Shown: positions 32,200 to 43,691, numbered from the stretch's first letter. The stretch: 64,000 nt of DNA from Triparma verrucosa (GCA_030267905.1 BRXX01000178.1:1-64000), one strand, 5' to 3'. Numbers and translations: made by a program. Notes: generated by a model from the sequence alone, not told the origin.

Positions 32200-32600
32200 T
32201 TGATTATGATACTGATATAATGTGTGTGTGTGTGAGTGATGTAATGTGTGAGAAATAACGAGCGCGAGGAATAAAGATATGGACAGCAAGAGATCATCCT
32301 CGCAGGTCTGCCCCAGCATGGGCCTTTAAAGGGAAAAATAGTGTTTATAATCATCGTTTCTCTAATATCTACTATAAGCACTGTCTCTTATAATATAATG
32401 ATAAACGTCACGTGTATCTAAATTCTTACATTTAGTCTACAAATGCCCTTTTTTTGCCCTACAAATTGCCTAGAAATGGCCCAGATTTTCACTTCTCAGG
32501 GTATGGGAGAGGCGAGGCTTATCAAAAGAGGCTTATATTTCATAGGGCTTAGGCTTACAAATCCCTACAAATATCATAAATTTCACCTCTCATACAAAAC
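32200..32600. other. Divergent intergenic region (NDUFB3 / IMPDH)
   Basis: Starts with a (TG)n/(CA)n run at about 32221-32236 and is otherwise AT-rich. I see no gene or RNA element in it. Confidence 0.5.
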
Positions 32601-34975
32601 ATGGACTGGTCACACATCAAAGTTAGCACACTCGACGAGGCCACTCGTGATGAGGGTGGCGATGGGTGAGTCGTCTTTTGAAGTCGAATAGAAATGAGGA
32701 AAGGAAGGAAATGTTGTGTGTGGGATCGATGGCCTCCAAATCTCGACGGCACTCCCTCTTAAACCTCATTAATTGTGCCAAACGTCACTTATACCTTGCG
32801 TTGAATGCACTCGGAAACTGTTGATAGTATCTCTATCCCCGAGTTTCTGTCAATCCCTTGTCACACCCTTCTATTAATACTGCAGGGTACCTTTCTTTCC
32901 GTTGTACTTCCACTTTAAGTCGTCAAGTGTCGTCAAGTGTCGTCAAACATCACTTAAAAACTAACCAACCTCCCCGTCTGTTGTCTTTCCTCCAGCCGCT
33001 CCGCCAAAGACGTCTTCCACGCCAGTTCCAACCCCGGCTGCGTCGCCTTCACCTACGAAGACATAATCCTAATGCCGGGTCACATTTCCTTCCCCGTTCA
33101 CGAGGTTGACTTGACATCTCACCTCACCAAGAAGATCAAGCTCAAGGCCCCTTTCGTCAGTAGTCCCATGGACACTGTTACGGAGAGTAACATGGCGATC
33201 AACATGGCTCTTCAAGGAGGTGAGAGGAAGGTTGACGCAAGAGTATTTCCAGCATTGTATGAAATTGCGTCTCTAACAAACGTTTCCTACTTATCGACAA
33301 TCTCTGAACCTTTCAGGAATCGGCATCATCCACTCGAACCTTTCCATAGAAGAGCAGGCAAGCGAGGTCAACAAAGTCAAAAAGTACAAGAACGGTTTCA
33401 TCACCGACCCAGTTTGTTTGAGTCCCGACCACACCGTAGGTGACGTCGTTGAGATCAAGAAGGTGAGAAGACCGACCGACCAACAATTAAGCGCACCCGA
33501 TGAGAGACGTAAGAACCACGCCCGCGAGTTTTACACGTTATTTTACTGTGGAGAGCGAAGCGAGACCATGGTAGCTAAACAGATGAACAGAGTATATAAT
33601 ATGATACCATTCGACCCGACCATGGTAACTAATTATGATAATATCATATTACTTTCCTCCTCCCCCCCCGCGAACAAACACAATGGACACACACACACAC
33701 ACACATGATTTAATATCTCACACAATACTTCCTACTTATTATTAAACACTTAGACCCTCGGATACTCCGGCATCCCGATCACCGCCGACGGTAAGATCGG
33801 TTCTAAGCTTGTAGGTTTCGTCTCGGCCCGTGACATCGACTTCGTCGACGAGCCTACCACCCCGCTTTCTACGGTCATGACCACGGATGTCACGACGGGG
33901 AAGGAAGGATGCTCACTTGAGGAGGCTAACCAGATTCTACGTGGATCCAAGAAGGGCAAGGTAAGCCGGCGTGTTCACGATTGTTGGTCTAAATTAGCTC
34001 CGCTCGCTCGCTCGCTCACTCCCCCACCCCCACCCACTTCCCCCCACCCAGCTCCCCATCGTGGACGCCTCCGGTAACATCGTCTCCCTAATCGCCCGCA
34101 CCGACCTCCACAAAGCCCGCGACTACCCTAACGCTTCCCGCGAACAAAAGAACAAGCAACTCCTCGTCGGCGCCTCCATCGGAACCCGCCCCAACGACAA
34201 AGACCGAGCCTCCGCCCTCGTCGAAGCCGGCGTCGACGTGATCGTAATCGACTCCAGTCAAGGCGACTCAATCTTCCAACTCGACATGGTCCAGTACTTG
34301 AAGAAGACGTTCCCTACCGTCGAAGTTATCGGCGGCAACTGCGTCTCATGCTCCCAAGCTCTCCACTTAATCGAAGCCGGCGTCGACGGTCTCCGCGTCG
34401 GAATGGGCATCGGCAGTATCTGTACGACTCAAGAAGTCTGCGCAGTAGGTCGCGCTCAAGGTTCGGCCGTCTATCACGTAGGACGTTTCGCGAGGAAATT
34501 CGGTGTTCCTATCTTAGCTGATGGGGGGATTCAAAGTACGGGTCATATTACTAAAGCACTTTGCCTAGGTGCTAGCTGTGTTATGATGGGTTCGATGCTC
34601 GCGGGTACTGAAGAAGCTCCTGGAGAATATTTCTTCCAGGACGGCGTCAGGCTTAAACGTTACCGCGGGATGGGGAGTATCGAAGCTATGAGTAAAGGCT
34701 CGGAGAAACGTTATGTGTGGGGGGATGATGCTATTCAGGTTAAGGTCGCTCAGGGTGTGAGTGGTAGCGTCGTTGATAAGGGGACGTTGCGCCGTTACAT
34801 TCCTTACCTCTGTCAGGGGGTGAGGCATGGGATGCAGGATGCGGGGGTCAGCTCGCTTGAGATGGCGTGGGAGAGGCTTTATGACGGGAACTTGAGGTTC
34901 GAGATTAGGAGCCCGGCGGCGCAGAGGGAGGGAGGGGTTCACAGTTTGCACAATTATTCTAAGAGGTTGTACTAA
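32601..34975 (+). CDS. IMPDH: Inosine-5'-monophosphate dehydrogenase
   Basis: Five exons: 32601-32665, 32996-33219, 33317-33462, 33754-33960, 34052-34975 (1566 nt, 521 aa, the normal length). It oxidises IMP to XMP with NAD+, the committed step to guanine nucleotides. The joined N-terminus reads DG-RSAKDVF then FTYEDIILMPGHI, as in the family (DG.sa..lF...lTydD.lLlPG). SPMDTVTES is conserved. Two CBS domains lie in exons 3-5 (SPDHTVGDVVEI; LGYSGIPITADG; LPIVDASGNIVSLI). The active-site loop GIGSICTTQE places the catalytic Cys at about 337, and MGSMLAGTEEAPGE and YRGMGSIEAM complete the IMP site. Exon 1 is recognised by phase and motif. It belongs with the AzgA permease gene in purine metabolism, although 10 kb apart. 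Confidence 0.96.
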
Positions 34976-35268
34976 ACGGAACGGAAACGGAAGGGAAGGA
35001 GTCGAGGGTTAATGGGGAAACAATTTTGTGGGTAGGAAAGAAAAAGAGGGGGACTGAGAACTAGGAAAAACGAAATGAATGGGGCTTGCGACGTGCGACC
35101 GGTGACAACAGACAGTGAAAAGGGGAGTGTTTTTCCGTAAGGGGAGCGGTTTGTCTAAGGCGACTAAAAAACGCTTAAAAACGAACGGCCGTTAAGCGAG
35201 CTTATTTTGTTGAAAAAAGTATATGTTTCTTTAAGTAGCCTGTTTTCCTTAGGGCTTCAATAGCTTTG

Positions 35269-35737
35269 TTACTGCGCTTCCAGTTTCGCTATCAAATCCT
35301 TTAACATATTTTCATCAGCTCCTGCGAATTCAGCTACCTTCTCTCCGTTGTTCCATCCCGTGAAGGTGGGGACGGATGAAATTCTAGCGGAGGCGGCGGC
35401 GTCGGCGTTATCGTCGACGTCGATTTTACCGAAGGTTACGGAAGGGTGGGCGGAGGAAAGCGCCTCGTAGACTGGTTTGATCTGAGGGGGGGGACGAGGG
35501 GAGGATGAGGATAAGATAAAAGGGATGGCGTGAGGAAATACCGCTTCCTAACGCCGTTCTCACCATCTTGCAGGGAGGGCACCAAGTCGCGGTGTAATAT
35601 AGGATGCACTTCGAACTGTCCTGCAGCTTCTTCACTGGCTCCTCATCTGACAGCGTGATCACGGAAGAGAAAGAGCGCTTGGAGGTGGGGTTTGCAAGAG
35701 AGAAGCACCGAGTTGCCGCGGATACGGTTCGCAGCAT
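35269..35737 (-). CDS. Thioredoxin, probably mitochondrial, CPPC active site
   Basis: Two exons: 35737-35564 and 35481-35269 (387 nt, 128 aa). An in-frame ATG at 35827 would add 30 residues. The first ~25 residues (MLRTVSAATRCFS...KRSFSS) form an Arg/Ser-rich amphipathic presequence typical of mitochondria. The thioredoxin fold follows: TATWCPPCKM with C53 and C56, then KIDVDDNADAAASARISSVPTF with the cis-Pro. Classical thioredoxins have CGPC; the Pro in place of Gly would be expected to alter the redox potential. The C-terminus ends in a helix (MLKDLIAKLEAQ). It is divergent from a twin CX9C gene. Confidence 0.92.
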
Positions 35738-36013
35738 TGTGTTGTGTGGGTGGATGGTGGCGTGGCGGGGTGTGCAATTGAATTGGCGGAAAAATAGACG
35801 AGAAACGAGCGGCTGAAAGTTGCTCAAATTCTCGGAAAAAAGTCTTCAGGAAATCGCCTCTGCGTACCAATTTGAACAGATCGATAGCGATAGAATCCTT
35901 TATACTACCCCCCCTTCTGGTGTGCCAAGCCCTGAGCAGCCTAACGCGTCCAAACAAAGGCTTTAGCATTAATTAAAACGCACCAACGAAGTTCGACCCA
36001 AAGCCCCGTAACC

Positions 36014-36319
36014 ATGCCTGTCTCCAACGATATCGCCAACTGCACTGCGATGCTCGACGCCCTGTACCTCTGCGCCACTCCCCCTAAGCAGTTCTCCAAC
36101 CTCTACCTCTACGGCTCTTACTCCCCTTGCTCCGACGAGCGGCACAACCTGAGCGTCTGCATGTCCGCGAAAGTTCAGTCCGACCCAGAGGAAGCGAAGA
36201 GAATCCTAAAAGATCTCATCGTGCTCAGAGGCGAGAAGGACATGCGGCTAAGGGAGAACAGCCCGACCGATAAGACGGTCTGGAATTTGAAGAGCAAAGG
36301 CGAGGAGGGGTGGTTTTAG
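36014..36319 (+). CDS. Twin CX9C protein (DUF3128/Emi1-like)
   Basis: Single exon, 101 aa. Four cysteines form two exact CX9C pairs: C10/C20 and C39/C49. They flank a YLYGSYSPC segment that matches the DUF3128 (Emi1) pattern C...l..C......yy.yG....C......C. A conserved-looking VWNLK lies near the end. Twin CX9C proteins are usually imported into the mitochondrial intermembrane space and oxidised by Mia40; several assist respiratory complex assembly. No presequence is needed or seen. The exact function is unknown. The neighbouring divergent gene is a mitochondrial thioredoxin. Confidence 0.82.
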   Translation: MPVSNDIANCTAMLDALYLCATPPKQFSNLYLYGSYSPCSDERHNLSVCMSAKVQSDPEEAKRILKDLIVLRGEKDMRLRENSPTDKTVWNLKSKGEEGWF

Positions 36320-36510
36320 CGGAAATAGAATAATGCGGAGAAATGGGTTGATAAAATTTGATTTAATGGTTATGATCGTTTATTATATGAATTGGTTTTA
36401 TGATATTTTTATGGTGATACGGACTAGCAACGTGTAGTAAATAAATGTATTCTTATGGTGTATGGACTAGTAAAGCGTGTACAGTGTAGGGGAATTTCGG
36501 ACCGCAGTTT

Positions 36511-37227
36511 CTACTTCTCCTCATACTGGTTCTTCTTCTTCTGAAGCTGCTGGCTAAGCATCTTGAGCGTCTTCTCTATCTCCGCATTCTCATCTTTTAG
36601 CGCCTCGTTCATCAGGAAAGTATTCGCAATTTTCACGCGGGTTTCCTCACTTATCTGTTGCATCGTTTCGAGATCCATAGCCTGGTGCTGCTCAATTCTC
36701 TCGGTGGCCCTCTTTAGATCATCCGGCAGAACGATCGATAGCTGTTTCGCGCTCTCGTTCAGAGAGATTGATAGCTTTTTCTTGATCTCGCACGCTAGTT
36801 CGAGTAGCTTTTGCTCCTGCATACAGCTGTCGTGCTCCAATTGCATCATTTTGAGGTCCTGATCTGCTTTCTCGATACCCTCTGCGAACGATTTCAACTT
36901 CTCTTGTTTCTCCCTGGTGACTTTCTCGGTCCGAATGATCTGGTTGTTCCTACTGGTCGGAGTGAGGGAGTTGAGGAGGGGCGAGAAAATATTGCCAATG
37001 GAAGCGGCAGGGACAGGGCCGGGAGTGAGAGGAGCAGTGGCTTTGTTGGCGGCGACAGGGTCGGGAGTGAGGGAGGTGAGGGGGGGCAGGCAAATATCGG
37101 GAGTGGCTTTGGCGTCGACAGGGCCGGGAGCAATAGGAGCAGGGGCTTCCTTGGTGACTTTGTTGTCGGCGTTGTCGGCGGCAGATTTACTTTTTTGGTT
37201 CATTTGGTTGACCATTCGTGTGACCAT
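36511..37227 (-). CDS. Unknown coiled-coil protein with Pro/Ala-rich repeats
   Basis: Single exon, 238 aa. I do not recognise a family. Residues about 25-95 contain degenerate repeats of the type (L)TPGPVxAxAT / APGPVDAKAT, alternating with LPPLTSLTPDP. Residues about 98-238 are strongly helical with heptad-like Leu/Ile spacing (KLKSFAEGIEKADQDLKMM; ENAEIEKTLKMLSQQLQKK). There are no membrane segments or signal peptide. Codon use resembles neighbours. A protein-protein interaction role is likely but not shown. Confidence 0.65.
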   Translation of the reverse strand: MVTRMVNQMNQKSKSAADNADNKVTKEAPAPIAPGPVDAKATPDICLPPLTSLTPDPVAANKATAPLTPGPVPAASIGNIFSPLLNSLTPTSRNNQIIRTEKVTREKQEKLKSFAEGIEKADQDLKMMQLEHDSCMQEQKLLELACEIKKKLSISLNESAKQLSIVLPDDLKRATERIEQHQAMDLETMQQISEETRVKIANTFLMNEALKDENAEIEKTLKMLSQQLQKKKNQYEEK

Positions 37228-37455
37228 ATTCGTGGTGGGCGGGGCGAGTTCTCTTTGGATGACATTTGAGGACGAGGGGGTATATAATATTAGAGGTCGT
37301 TACTTATTGTTGAAAAAATAAGGTTTAAGAGTTCCAGGCCAAAGCCAGATTGCCTCAGAACTCATCAAGCTTCAAACATTTGTTTTCACGCCACCTCCAA
37401 CTGTCTCCCCCTCTTCCTGTTGCTGTTGCTACACACAGTATCGTCGTGGAATTGT

Positions 37456-38890
37456 ATGAGCTCGTTCCATGACCAGCTGAAGGAAGTCAGACGACAAGCC
37501 GCTGCGAAACAGGCGGCAGCAACCGCCCTGTCGACGACAGCGACCCCGGGCGACAGTGTCAACCAACCCCAGGAGCCTGACCCGTCTATCATCAGACGAC
37601 CGCCCGATGTCGACGCTGAGGCCTGGTCCGCCTTGCCTGATGATCTGAAGGCGGAGCTCGCCGCAGGGCTGCACACTGCAACATCTAAGCGTCCACGCTC
37701 CCCTCCCGGCGCTGCCGCTCCCAACCCCAGTTCCACCTCCACCATCGACACGATAAGCTTCGGGAGCCATCCTTACATTCGCGAATTGATGGAGAGAGGC
37801 CAGGTCACCTTGAGGCCTACTACTCCCACGTATTTCTCCGGCTCTGGCAAGAGGCTCGGTGCTGAATCTTCCCAGGGCGCTAAAAAGCGGCCAAAGACTA
37901 ACGGGTTGTCAAATACGACCGCGATATCTCTGCTATCCGACTCTGATGATGATGACTCGGACACGGAAGGACCTGTGATCCTCCCTCTTTTGACGCAGAA
38001 TTTGTGGTTTGACTCGACCTGTCAAGAGCTCCGCATGCGCCACCTGAAGAAGACGTACTTCTCTAGTGGTTCTCCTTTCGTGGCTTGTCAAGAGCTAACG
38101 GGGTCGCTCCTCCAGCACCTTTCCTCGTCGTCGTCCTCCTACTCCATCCATGACCAACAAATTCAGCAGTCGCCACGCTCGGGTGTAGGTTCCGATCTTA
38201 GGTACGGTTGCGCTATGCTATTTCCTAAATCACGGGCGCCCACTGTGATGGGAAGCTTCATGTTCGTGAAGAGGTGAGAAGTGCCCCCCCCCCTCCCTTC
38301 CTCCTCTACCCACCCCACTCAACCCTCACCCCACATACCGCAGCAAAATGACACGAGGACTGACGTTCGGTATCGTTGAAAATGTTCTTTTAGCTTCCAC
38401 CCACCTCGAGTCATTCAACGGCCCGAGAGACCCCGGGCAAGAATTTCGGGCCCTGCAAGTCGTCGAGTTCAAGGAATTTGTGGAGAAGCTGGTCAGTTTG
38501 AAACTGATCAAGGCTGCGGCTGTCATGGGAGACATGAATTGGGACGACGAGAAGGCTGCTGTTTCGAAGAGGGCCTTGGGAGATACATCGATGGCGAAGC
38601 TGTTGGGGGGAGAGTGGATTGACGCCTATCGCAATCTTTACAGCGTAGATGCGCATAACGGCTACACTTACGACGGAAACCAGAATGCGATGTTGTCTTC
38701 GAATGGTTTCCGTAGACGCTTCGATAGAATTCTCTTGTACCCGGCAAATAAGGTGGAGGTCTCCAAGGTAGAGATTGTCGGCCGAGAGGTTATCGAAGGA
38801 GGAGAGAGGGTCCTGCAGTCCGGGAAGAGGTCAAAGATTACGGGGAGCGATCATTTTGGGCTTCGAGCTGTCGTCAAATTCGACATTTAA
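37456..38890 (+). CDS. TDP2: Tyrosyl-DNA phosphodiesterase 2 (TDP2) with N-terminal UBM-like motif
   Basis: Two exons: 37456-38273 and 38344-38890 (1365 nt, 454 aa). It is an endonuclease/exonuclease/phosphatase-fold enzyme that removes topoisomerase II from DNA 5' ends. The four family motifs are present: QNLWF at about 181, VACQELTG (Glu), GDMNWDDE (Asp/Asn) at about 335, and GSDHFGL (catalytic His) at about 440. The N-terminal ~165 residues are disordered. They contain DVDAEAWSALPDDLKAEL (51-68), resembling a ubiquitin-binding motif (UBM) with its central Leu-Pro. An NLS-like KKRPKTN and an acidic SDSDDDDSDTEG lie before the catalytic domain. Animal TDP2 has a UBA domain in this place. Confidence 0.88.
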
Positions 38891-39023
38891 TTCTAATTGC
38901 AAACTCCACATGTCGGTTTCTTTTTTTTATTATTACTCCCTCACCCCCCCCCCACACACACACACTTCACAACCCAAACTATCCCTTCGCAATTTTCCCT
39001 ACAATTGTTTCGCTCAATGCTTA

Positions 39024-40621
39024 TTAGTCGAGGCCGATCTCTTGGAGCCCCTGCTGCAACAGCATAACTATTTCTGGTTTCCTCGCCAACAGGGCCCTAA
39101 GTTTGTCGGGCTGGATTCCGTGCCCCTCCAGCACGCTACTGTCATCGTCCTCGATATCCAGCTCGTATCTGACGCCATCGGGGGGCGGGGGCGGCAGCCT
39201 GTCGGCCTTGACGTTCTCTCCGGCGATGAGCTTGCTGAGCACGGTGCGGCCCTCGACAGGGGCGGCCTTCTTGGGGTAGAGGTAGTCCTTGAATTCCTCG
39301 TTCTGCCACATGGCGATGAACTCTCTGCTGAAATCCTGGCTCCCCTTGAGGAGGCCACCCTTATTGCTGCTCCGCAAGGTCTGCACATTCTTGCCCATGG
39401 CGTTACCGACGTTTGTCTGGACCTGGCGCCACATGTAGAGGAGGAGGCCCTTGGTCTTGTCGCAATGACTCACCGCGCACTTCTTGTACGCCTGGAGCGC
39501 AATGCGGATGATGACCTCCCAGAAGTCGGAGAAGCGGAGCTTCCTGACGCCACCGTGGTGGGTACCACTCGCATTGGCTACTCCGGCGAGGTACAGGTCG
39601 CCGATATCAATCATGGTGAGGGAGGAGCCCTTGGAGGTGAGGCCAAAGTCAGAGGCGAAGCGGATGAAGTCGGCGTACCCCATTGCGGAGGTCATGCTGT
39701 GAGGATGCGGGTAACGCGTGTTTTTCGAAGTGTTAGGATAAATTGGGTTGGGGCTCAACGAACGAACATGAATGAAGACTATCCATTCCCTCACGCACCT
39801 GTTCTGCTTCAAACGCATGCTGGATGAGACGGACATATCAGAGGACTGGGCGCCCTTGTCTAACTTGGCCTTAGTCTCGTCCCTGAGCTCGTCGAAGTTC
39901 TTGCTCTCGGCGTGGAAACCCCGGTGGCTCGCCTTCTCTTTCGCAGACGCCATGCCTGAGCTAGCGTAGTACTCGAAGATTTTTGTGAGGGAGGCTTTGA
40001 AGTATTTGTGCAATTCTTTGACGCTCGTGTCGTTTTCCAGCACAACGTCGATGCTCTTGGGAGAGCGACGGGACGCCAGGGGCAGCACGTTCTCCATGAG
40101 CAGCTGCTGAAAGGCAGCCTCGGCGCTCTGCTCAGCGGACGAAGGGTAGAGCTTGGCACTGAGCTTCAGAAGACAGGTGAGGAACTCGTTGTACGTAAGT
40201 TTGTCCACGCTATTGCTGAGGCCACTGTCGGGGTTGACCTGGGCTCCCTTTCCGAGGGTGCGCTTCTTGACCAAGCTGATGAAGACGAGCTCAATGTCTG
40301 GCTTGCGAAGGGGGGTTTTGATCAAAGTGCCATCAAGCAACTTTGGGAAGGAGGGGAGATGGGAAGGGAAGCGTCACGAGAGGGGCGAGACACGTTGGGG
40401 GGTGAGGGATCACGAGGGGTTAGACATGTACAGATTCTCGCACTCAAACTACAAAAACTACAAACTCTCTCTCGCATCCCGGCCCATCCTCCTTCACTCA
40501 CCTGCACGTCTCGAGCCAACTGCACCATCTGAGTCAACGCAAGGTGCTCGGGGTCGAGCGCATTTCCATGCAGGGTGTAGTAGGTGAAGATGTTCCACAG
40601 TTCAGCCTCGACGGAACCCAT
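39024..40621 (-). CDS. Conserved protein of unknown function, flagellate-type
   Basis: Three exons: 40621-40502, 40340-39799, 39696-39024 (1335 nt, 444 aa). An in-frame upstream ATG exists at 40705. Intron 1 uses a CAAAG acceptor, less usual but phase-consistent. The N-terminus (MGSVEAELWNIFTYYTLHGN, then DPEHLALTQMVQLARDVQ) resembles helical EF-hand-like calponin/TPPP-type openings found in flagellate-specific proteins, by my reading only. The middle has YNEFLTCLLKLSAKLYP and FQQLLMENVLPLA. The third exon has MGYADFIRFASDFGLT and FWEVIIRIALQAY, a similar unit, suggesting an internal duplication of an EF-hand-like helical module. Neighbours to the right are ciliary genes. The function is unknown. 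Confidence 0.75.
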
Positions 40622-41194
40622 TGTGTGTGCAGAGAGTGGGACGCAGGGGGGTGGGGCGCGGTTACTTGACTGCAGGGGGGAATTACAGGGATATGTTAGC
40701 TGCAATTGAGATTATGTTTTATATGGGGTCAATTCTTATGATACACGACCGAACACACAAATTCGGTCCTTAACAGCTGCCAAAACCCCCAGTAAGAGTT
40801 GTAAAATCCTGAGCAGCGGACCATCGCCGAAATCTTAACTGTTGAGAGAAAAGGCAGTGTGTACAAGGATCGCAAGGAAGATAAAAGAGATAGAGGGTAA
40901 CCTAGGGGACAAGATTGTCGCTAAGAACAAGTAAAACTCCTGCGGGCGCTCTATATCTTGCTACTCACACTCGTTTTGGACTGCAGGATTTCTCTGTGCG
41001 CAGATTTCAGAGTCCTTAACCCCCTCCCCACCTCAAAATCCACCTCGGTTCAACGGACAACCGCAATAATTCGAGTGATTGCGTCGAAGTGCTCTGTTCG
41101 TCCCCGCCCTAGATTTCTTCTCTCACAGCGTCCCAACAAATTTACCAAGCACTTCCCCAGCACTTGGGAACCAACTGTCTCCCCAACCCCCAAC
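40622..41194. other. Divergent intergenic region
   Basis: It lies between the flagellate-type gene (minus) and the GPAQ-repeat gene (plus). An open frame in phase with the latter extends upstream to 40958, but the ATG at 41195 (CCAACATGTCG) is in better context, so this is treated as leader. Nothing else is seen. Confidence 0.45.
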
Positions 41195-42770
41195 ATGTCG
41201 GACAGCCCTCCAAAGCTGGAGCGTAACCCGTTCCCGATTCAAATGAGCGACATCGGCCCTGCCCAATTCCGCTTGGAGATCACCAACAAGGGCGGCCTGC
41301 CAGCGCACCGGGAGCAAAGAGGGATTGTATTCAGACAGGACCCTGAGGTAAAGGCCCGATGACTTTCCTCTTTGTTAGTAACTCGATTGGAGCCCATGTC
41401 GTTCTAACCGCCCCTCTCGCCCTCAGTTGCCGGAAGGTATTAGCAGAAGAAGCCTTCCCATCGTGGACCAGGGCACTCTCAAGCAGGGGACTTACATATC
41501 ACCAGTCGCTTCTAATCAGCAATACCCCATCGACTCCTCCAAGATCAACAGCCTCGGTCGCCAGGTGGAGTCGAGGATGAAGTCTTCGGGGAGTATCACG
41601 TTCAACGCTACTGAGAAGCCTTTGGAACGCGCACCCCCGCCCATGCCGAATAACAATATTGGGCCGGCGCAGTACTTTCTTCAATTGACACACATGGGGG
41701 GGCTGCCCGCTCAGAGGGAGCAGAGAGGGATTCGGTTCAGGCAGGACCCCGAGCTCCCCGAGGGGATCAGTAGGCGCAGCCTGCCTATTGTTGACCAGGG
41801 AACTCTTAAGCAGGGGCAGCCCATAAGCGCCGTCAGCGGCGCTCAGCAGTACCCAGTTAAATCCAACTCAAGTATGGGACAACAAATAAATTCTAGGATG
41901 AAATCCTCAGGCAGCATCACTTTCAACGCGACCGAAACGCCGCTGGAACGTGCTCCGGCGCCGGAGCCAAATAATAATCTTGGGCCTGCACAGTACTTGC
42001 TGCAATTGACACATACGGGAGGTCTCCCTGCACAGAGGGAGCAGAAGGGAATCCGGTTCCGACAGGATCCAGAGCTCCCTGAGGGGATCAGTCGGAGGAG
42101 CCTTCCGGTCGTGGACCAGGGGACCCTTAAGCAAGGCGTGGCGGTCAGCGCTGTCGACCAGTACCAACAGTACCCGGTAAAATATAGTAACTCTCTAGGC
42201 CGGCAGGTTCAGTCTCGTCACAGGTCCTCTGGCACCGTCACAATGAGCCGGCGGCAGAACGAGACCGGTCGCGCGCCCCCTCCCATCTCCGCCGATACGA
42301 ACGGCCCCGCACAATTCAACCTCAGCCGCAGCATGTCCACTGGTCAACTTGACAACTACCCCGCCAAAGAGCCCCGCACAATAACAAGAGCCGAGGCGAT
42401 CAAGAAGGGGTCTCAGCTCTTCAACCTCAGCATGCCCAGAAACGATAGCATCAGCTCCTGGCTTCAAGAGCACGGCAAGGAGGTCAAACTTTTCAAGCAA
42501 AAGGGCAACGGAAAGCTGCGTCAAACCATGACGAAGAAGAAGAAGAAGAAATATAACGCAGACCCAAATGTAGACACTGACGTCTACGAAGCGGAGGAGA
42601 AGAAGGACGCCAAGGATGAGATAAATACCATTCAAGATTGGCTGGATAAAAATGGTCTGCCAGGCAAACACAATATATTCAAGGCAGAGTTCGAGAGGAG
42701 GGACAGAGATAAAAGCGGCGGACATGTCAAGCCAACGTTTGTCTCAGTCATCCCCAAGTACAAATACTGA
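41195..42770 (+). CDS. GPAQ-repeat protein with three ~109-residue tandem repeats
   Basis: Two exons: 41195-41347 and 41427-42770 (1497 nt, 498 aa). From residue ~20 a unit of about 109 aa is repeated three times, with a diverged fourth start. Each unit opens I/LGPAQ(F/Y)xLx(I/L)T, continues GGLPAxREQRGIRFRQDPEL, then PEGISRRSLPIVDQGTLKQG, and closes with RMKSSGSITFNATEKPLERAP. The units are also similar at DNA level, indicating fairly recent duplication or homogenisation. The intron falls inside repeat 1. The C-terminus is lysine-rich (KKKKKKYN) with a short helical tail. The GPAQ(Y) openings recall the PGPxxY repeats of axonemal SHIPPO/STPG proteins, but I do not claim homology. A structural role is likely. 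Confidence 0.8.
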
Positions 42771-42848
42771 AACTGAAACCTTTTTTGCTCTAACGCGGGA
42801 ATTACTCTTTTTTTTCACTCAACCGCCATTGATTCTCACTAATACTAC

Positions 42849-43691
42849 TCACAAAGCTTTACGAGGGCCAAAAGCGTACGCCAAAATGCTGAGAAACAGT
42901 CCTTCCATCGCCTTGTCCTTGATTTCTATGAGGACGTTCGCTGCGAAGAGTTGGTCCGAGGCCTTGTTCCTGTACTTTCGGATCTTGGACGCCTCACCCG
43001 GGGCGGGCATGAACAAGCATCTAGGACCAGACGCGAGGTGTCTCTTGACGCATAGAATGACCACCATTTTTTTCGAGTACTCGCGATACCTGTTCTCACC
43101 GTCTTGCAGCAATTTCAGCAGCCCTTCTTTGTCCTCCTTGCTCCGTTCGCCCACGCTATTATGCAGGAAGTCGATTGGTCTCATGCCCTTAAAATTGCTG
43201 GAGAACAGGCCAACCGGGTGAAGTTGGATAAGTTTCTTGAAAGTTTGAATGTCATTAAAGGTTGAGTTGCGGCAGGCAACGTGAAGAGGTAAATTGCCAA
43301 GAGAATCGCTTGTAGAGCAGAGGGAGATTTTGGTTGGCACACTCAAACAAGCGAATAGCTTGTTGAAAAGCTGGATAGGAGAATTAAAACATATCAAGCA
43401 ATGGAGACACGTCCAACCCTCTTGATTTTTAGCTAGAAACTCTACGTAAAAGGGGCTCTCCGAACTAGAGTCCGAATCCTCCTCCGGTGTCTCTTCGCTT
43501 TGGCTTACAGGGCGAGAGAGATAGGATAGGGCTTCGGGCCAATGAAGATTGCTGGCCAGGTATATGAATCCGTGGACACCGTGGACGTCAGACGACATGT
43601 CGGACGTGAATGGGGTTGGTTTTGCTTGCCTGAGCCTGAGGGGCAAGGAGAGGGCAAGAGAGGGCAAGAACACCCATGAGAAGTCAGTCAA
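42849..43691 (-). CDS. Ankyrin-repeat-like protein
   Basis: Single exon, 280 aa from 43691; an in-frame ATG at 43598 may be the real start. Ankyrin-type units are visible: GWTCLHCLICFNSPIQLF, LGNLPLHVACRNSTFNDIQ with KKLIQLHPVGLFSSNFKG, then MRPIDFLHNSVGE. The GNLPLH.AC.N......(v)..L...P.g......G..P.d.A pattern is common in diatom and other heterokont ankyrin proteins. The C-terminal ~80 residues are basic and helical. Protein-protein interaction role; no partner is evident. Confidence 0.72.
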   Translation of the reverse strand: MTDFSWVFLPSLALSLPLRLRQAKPTPFTSDMSSDVHGVHGFIYLASNLHWPEALSYLSRPVSQSEETPEEDSDSSSESPFYVEFLAKNQEGWTCLHCLICFNSPIQLFNKLFACLSVPTKISLCSTSDSLGNLPLHVACRNSTFNDIQTFKKLIQLHPVGLFSSNFKGMRPIDFLHNSVGERSKEDKEGLLKLLQDGENRYREYSKKMVVILCVKRHLASGPRCLFMPAPGEASKIRKYRNKASDQLFAANVLIEIKDKAMEGLFLSILAYAFGPRKAL

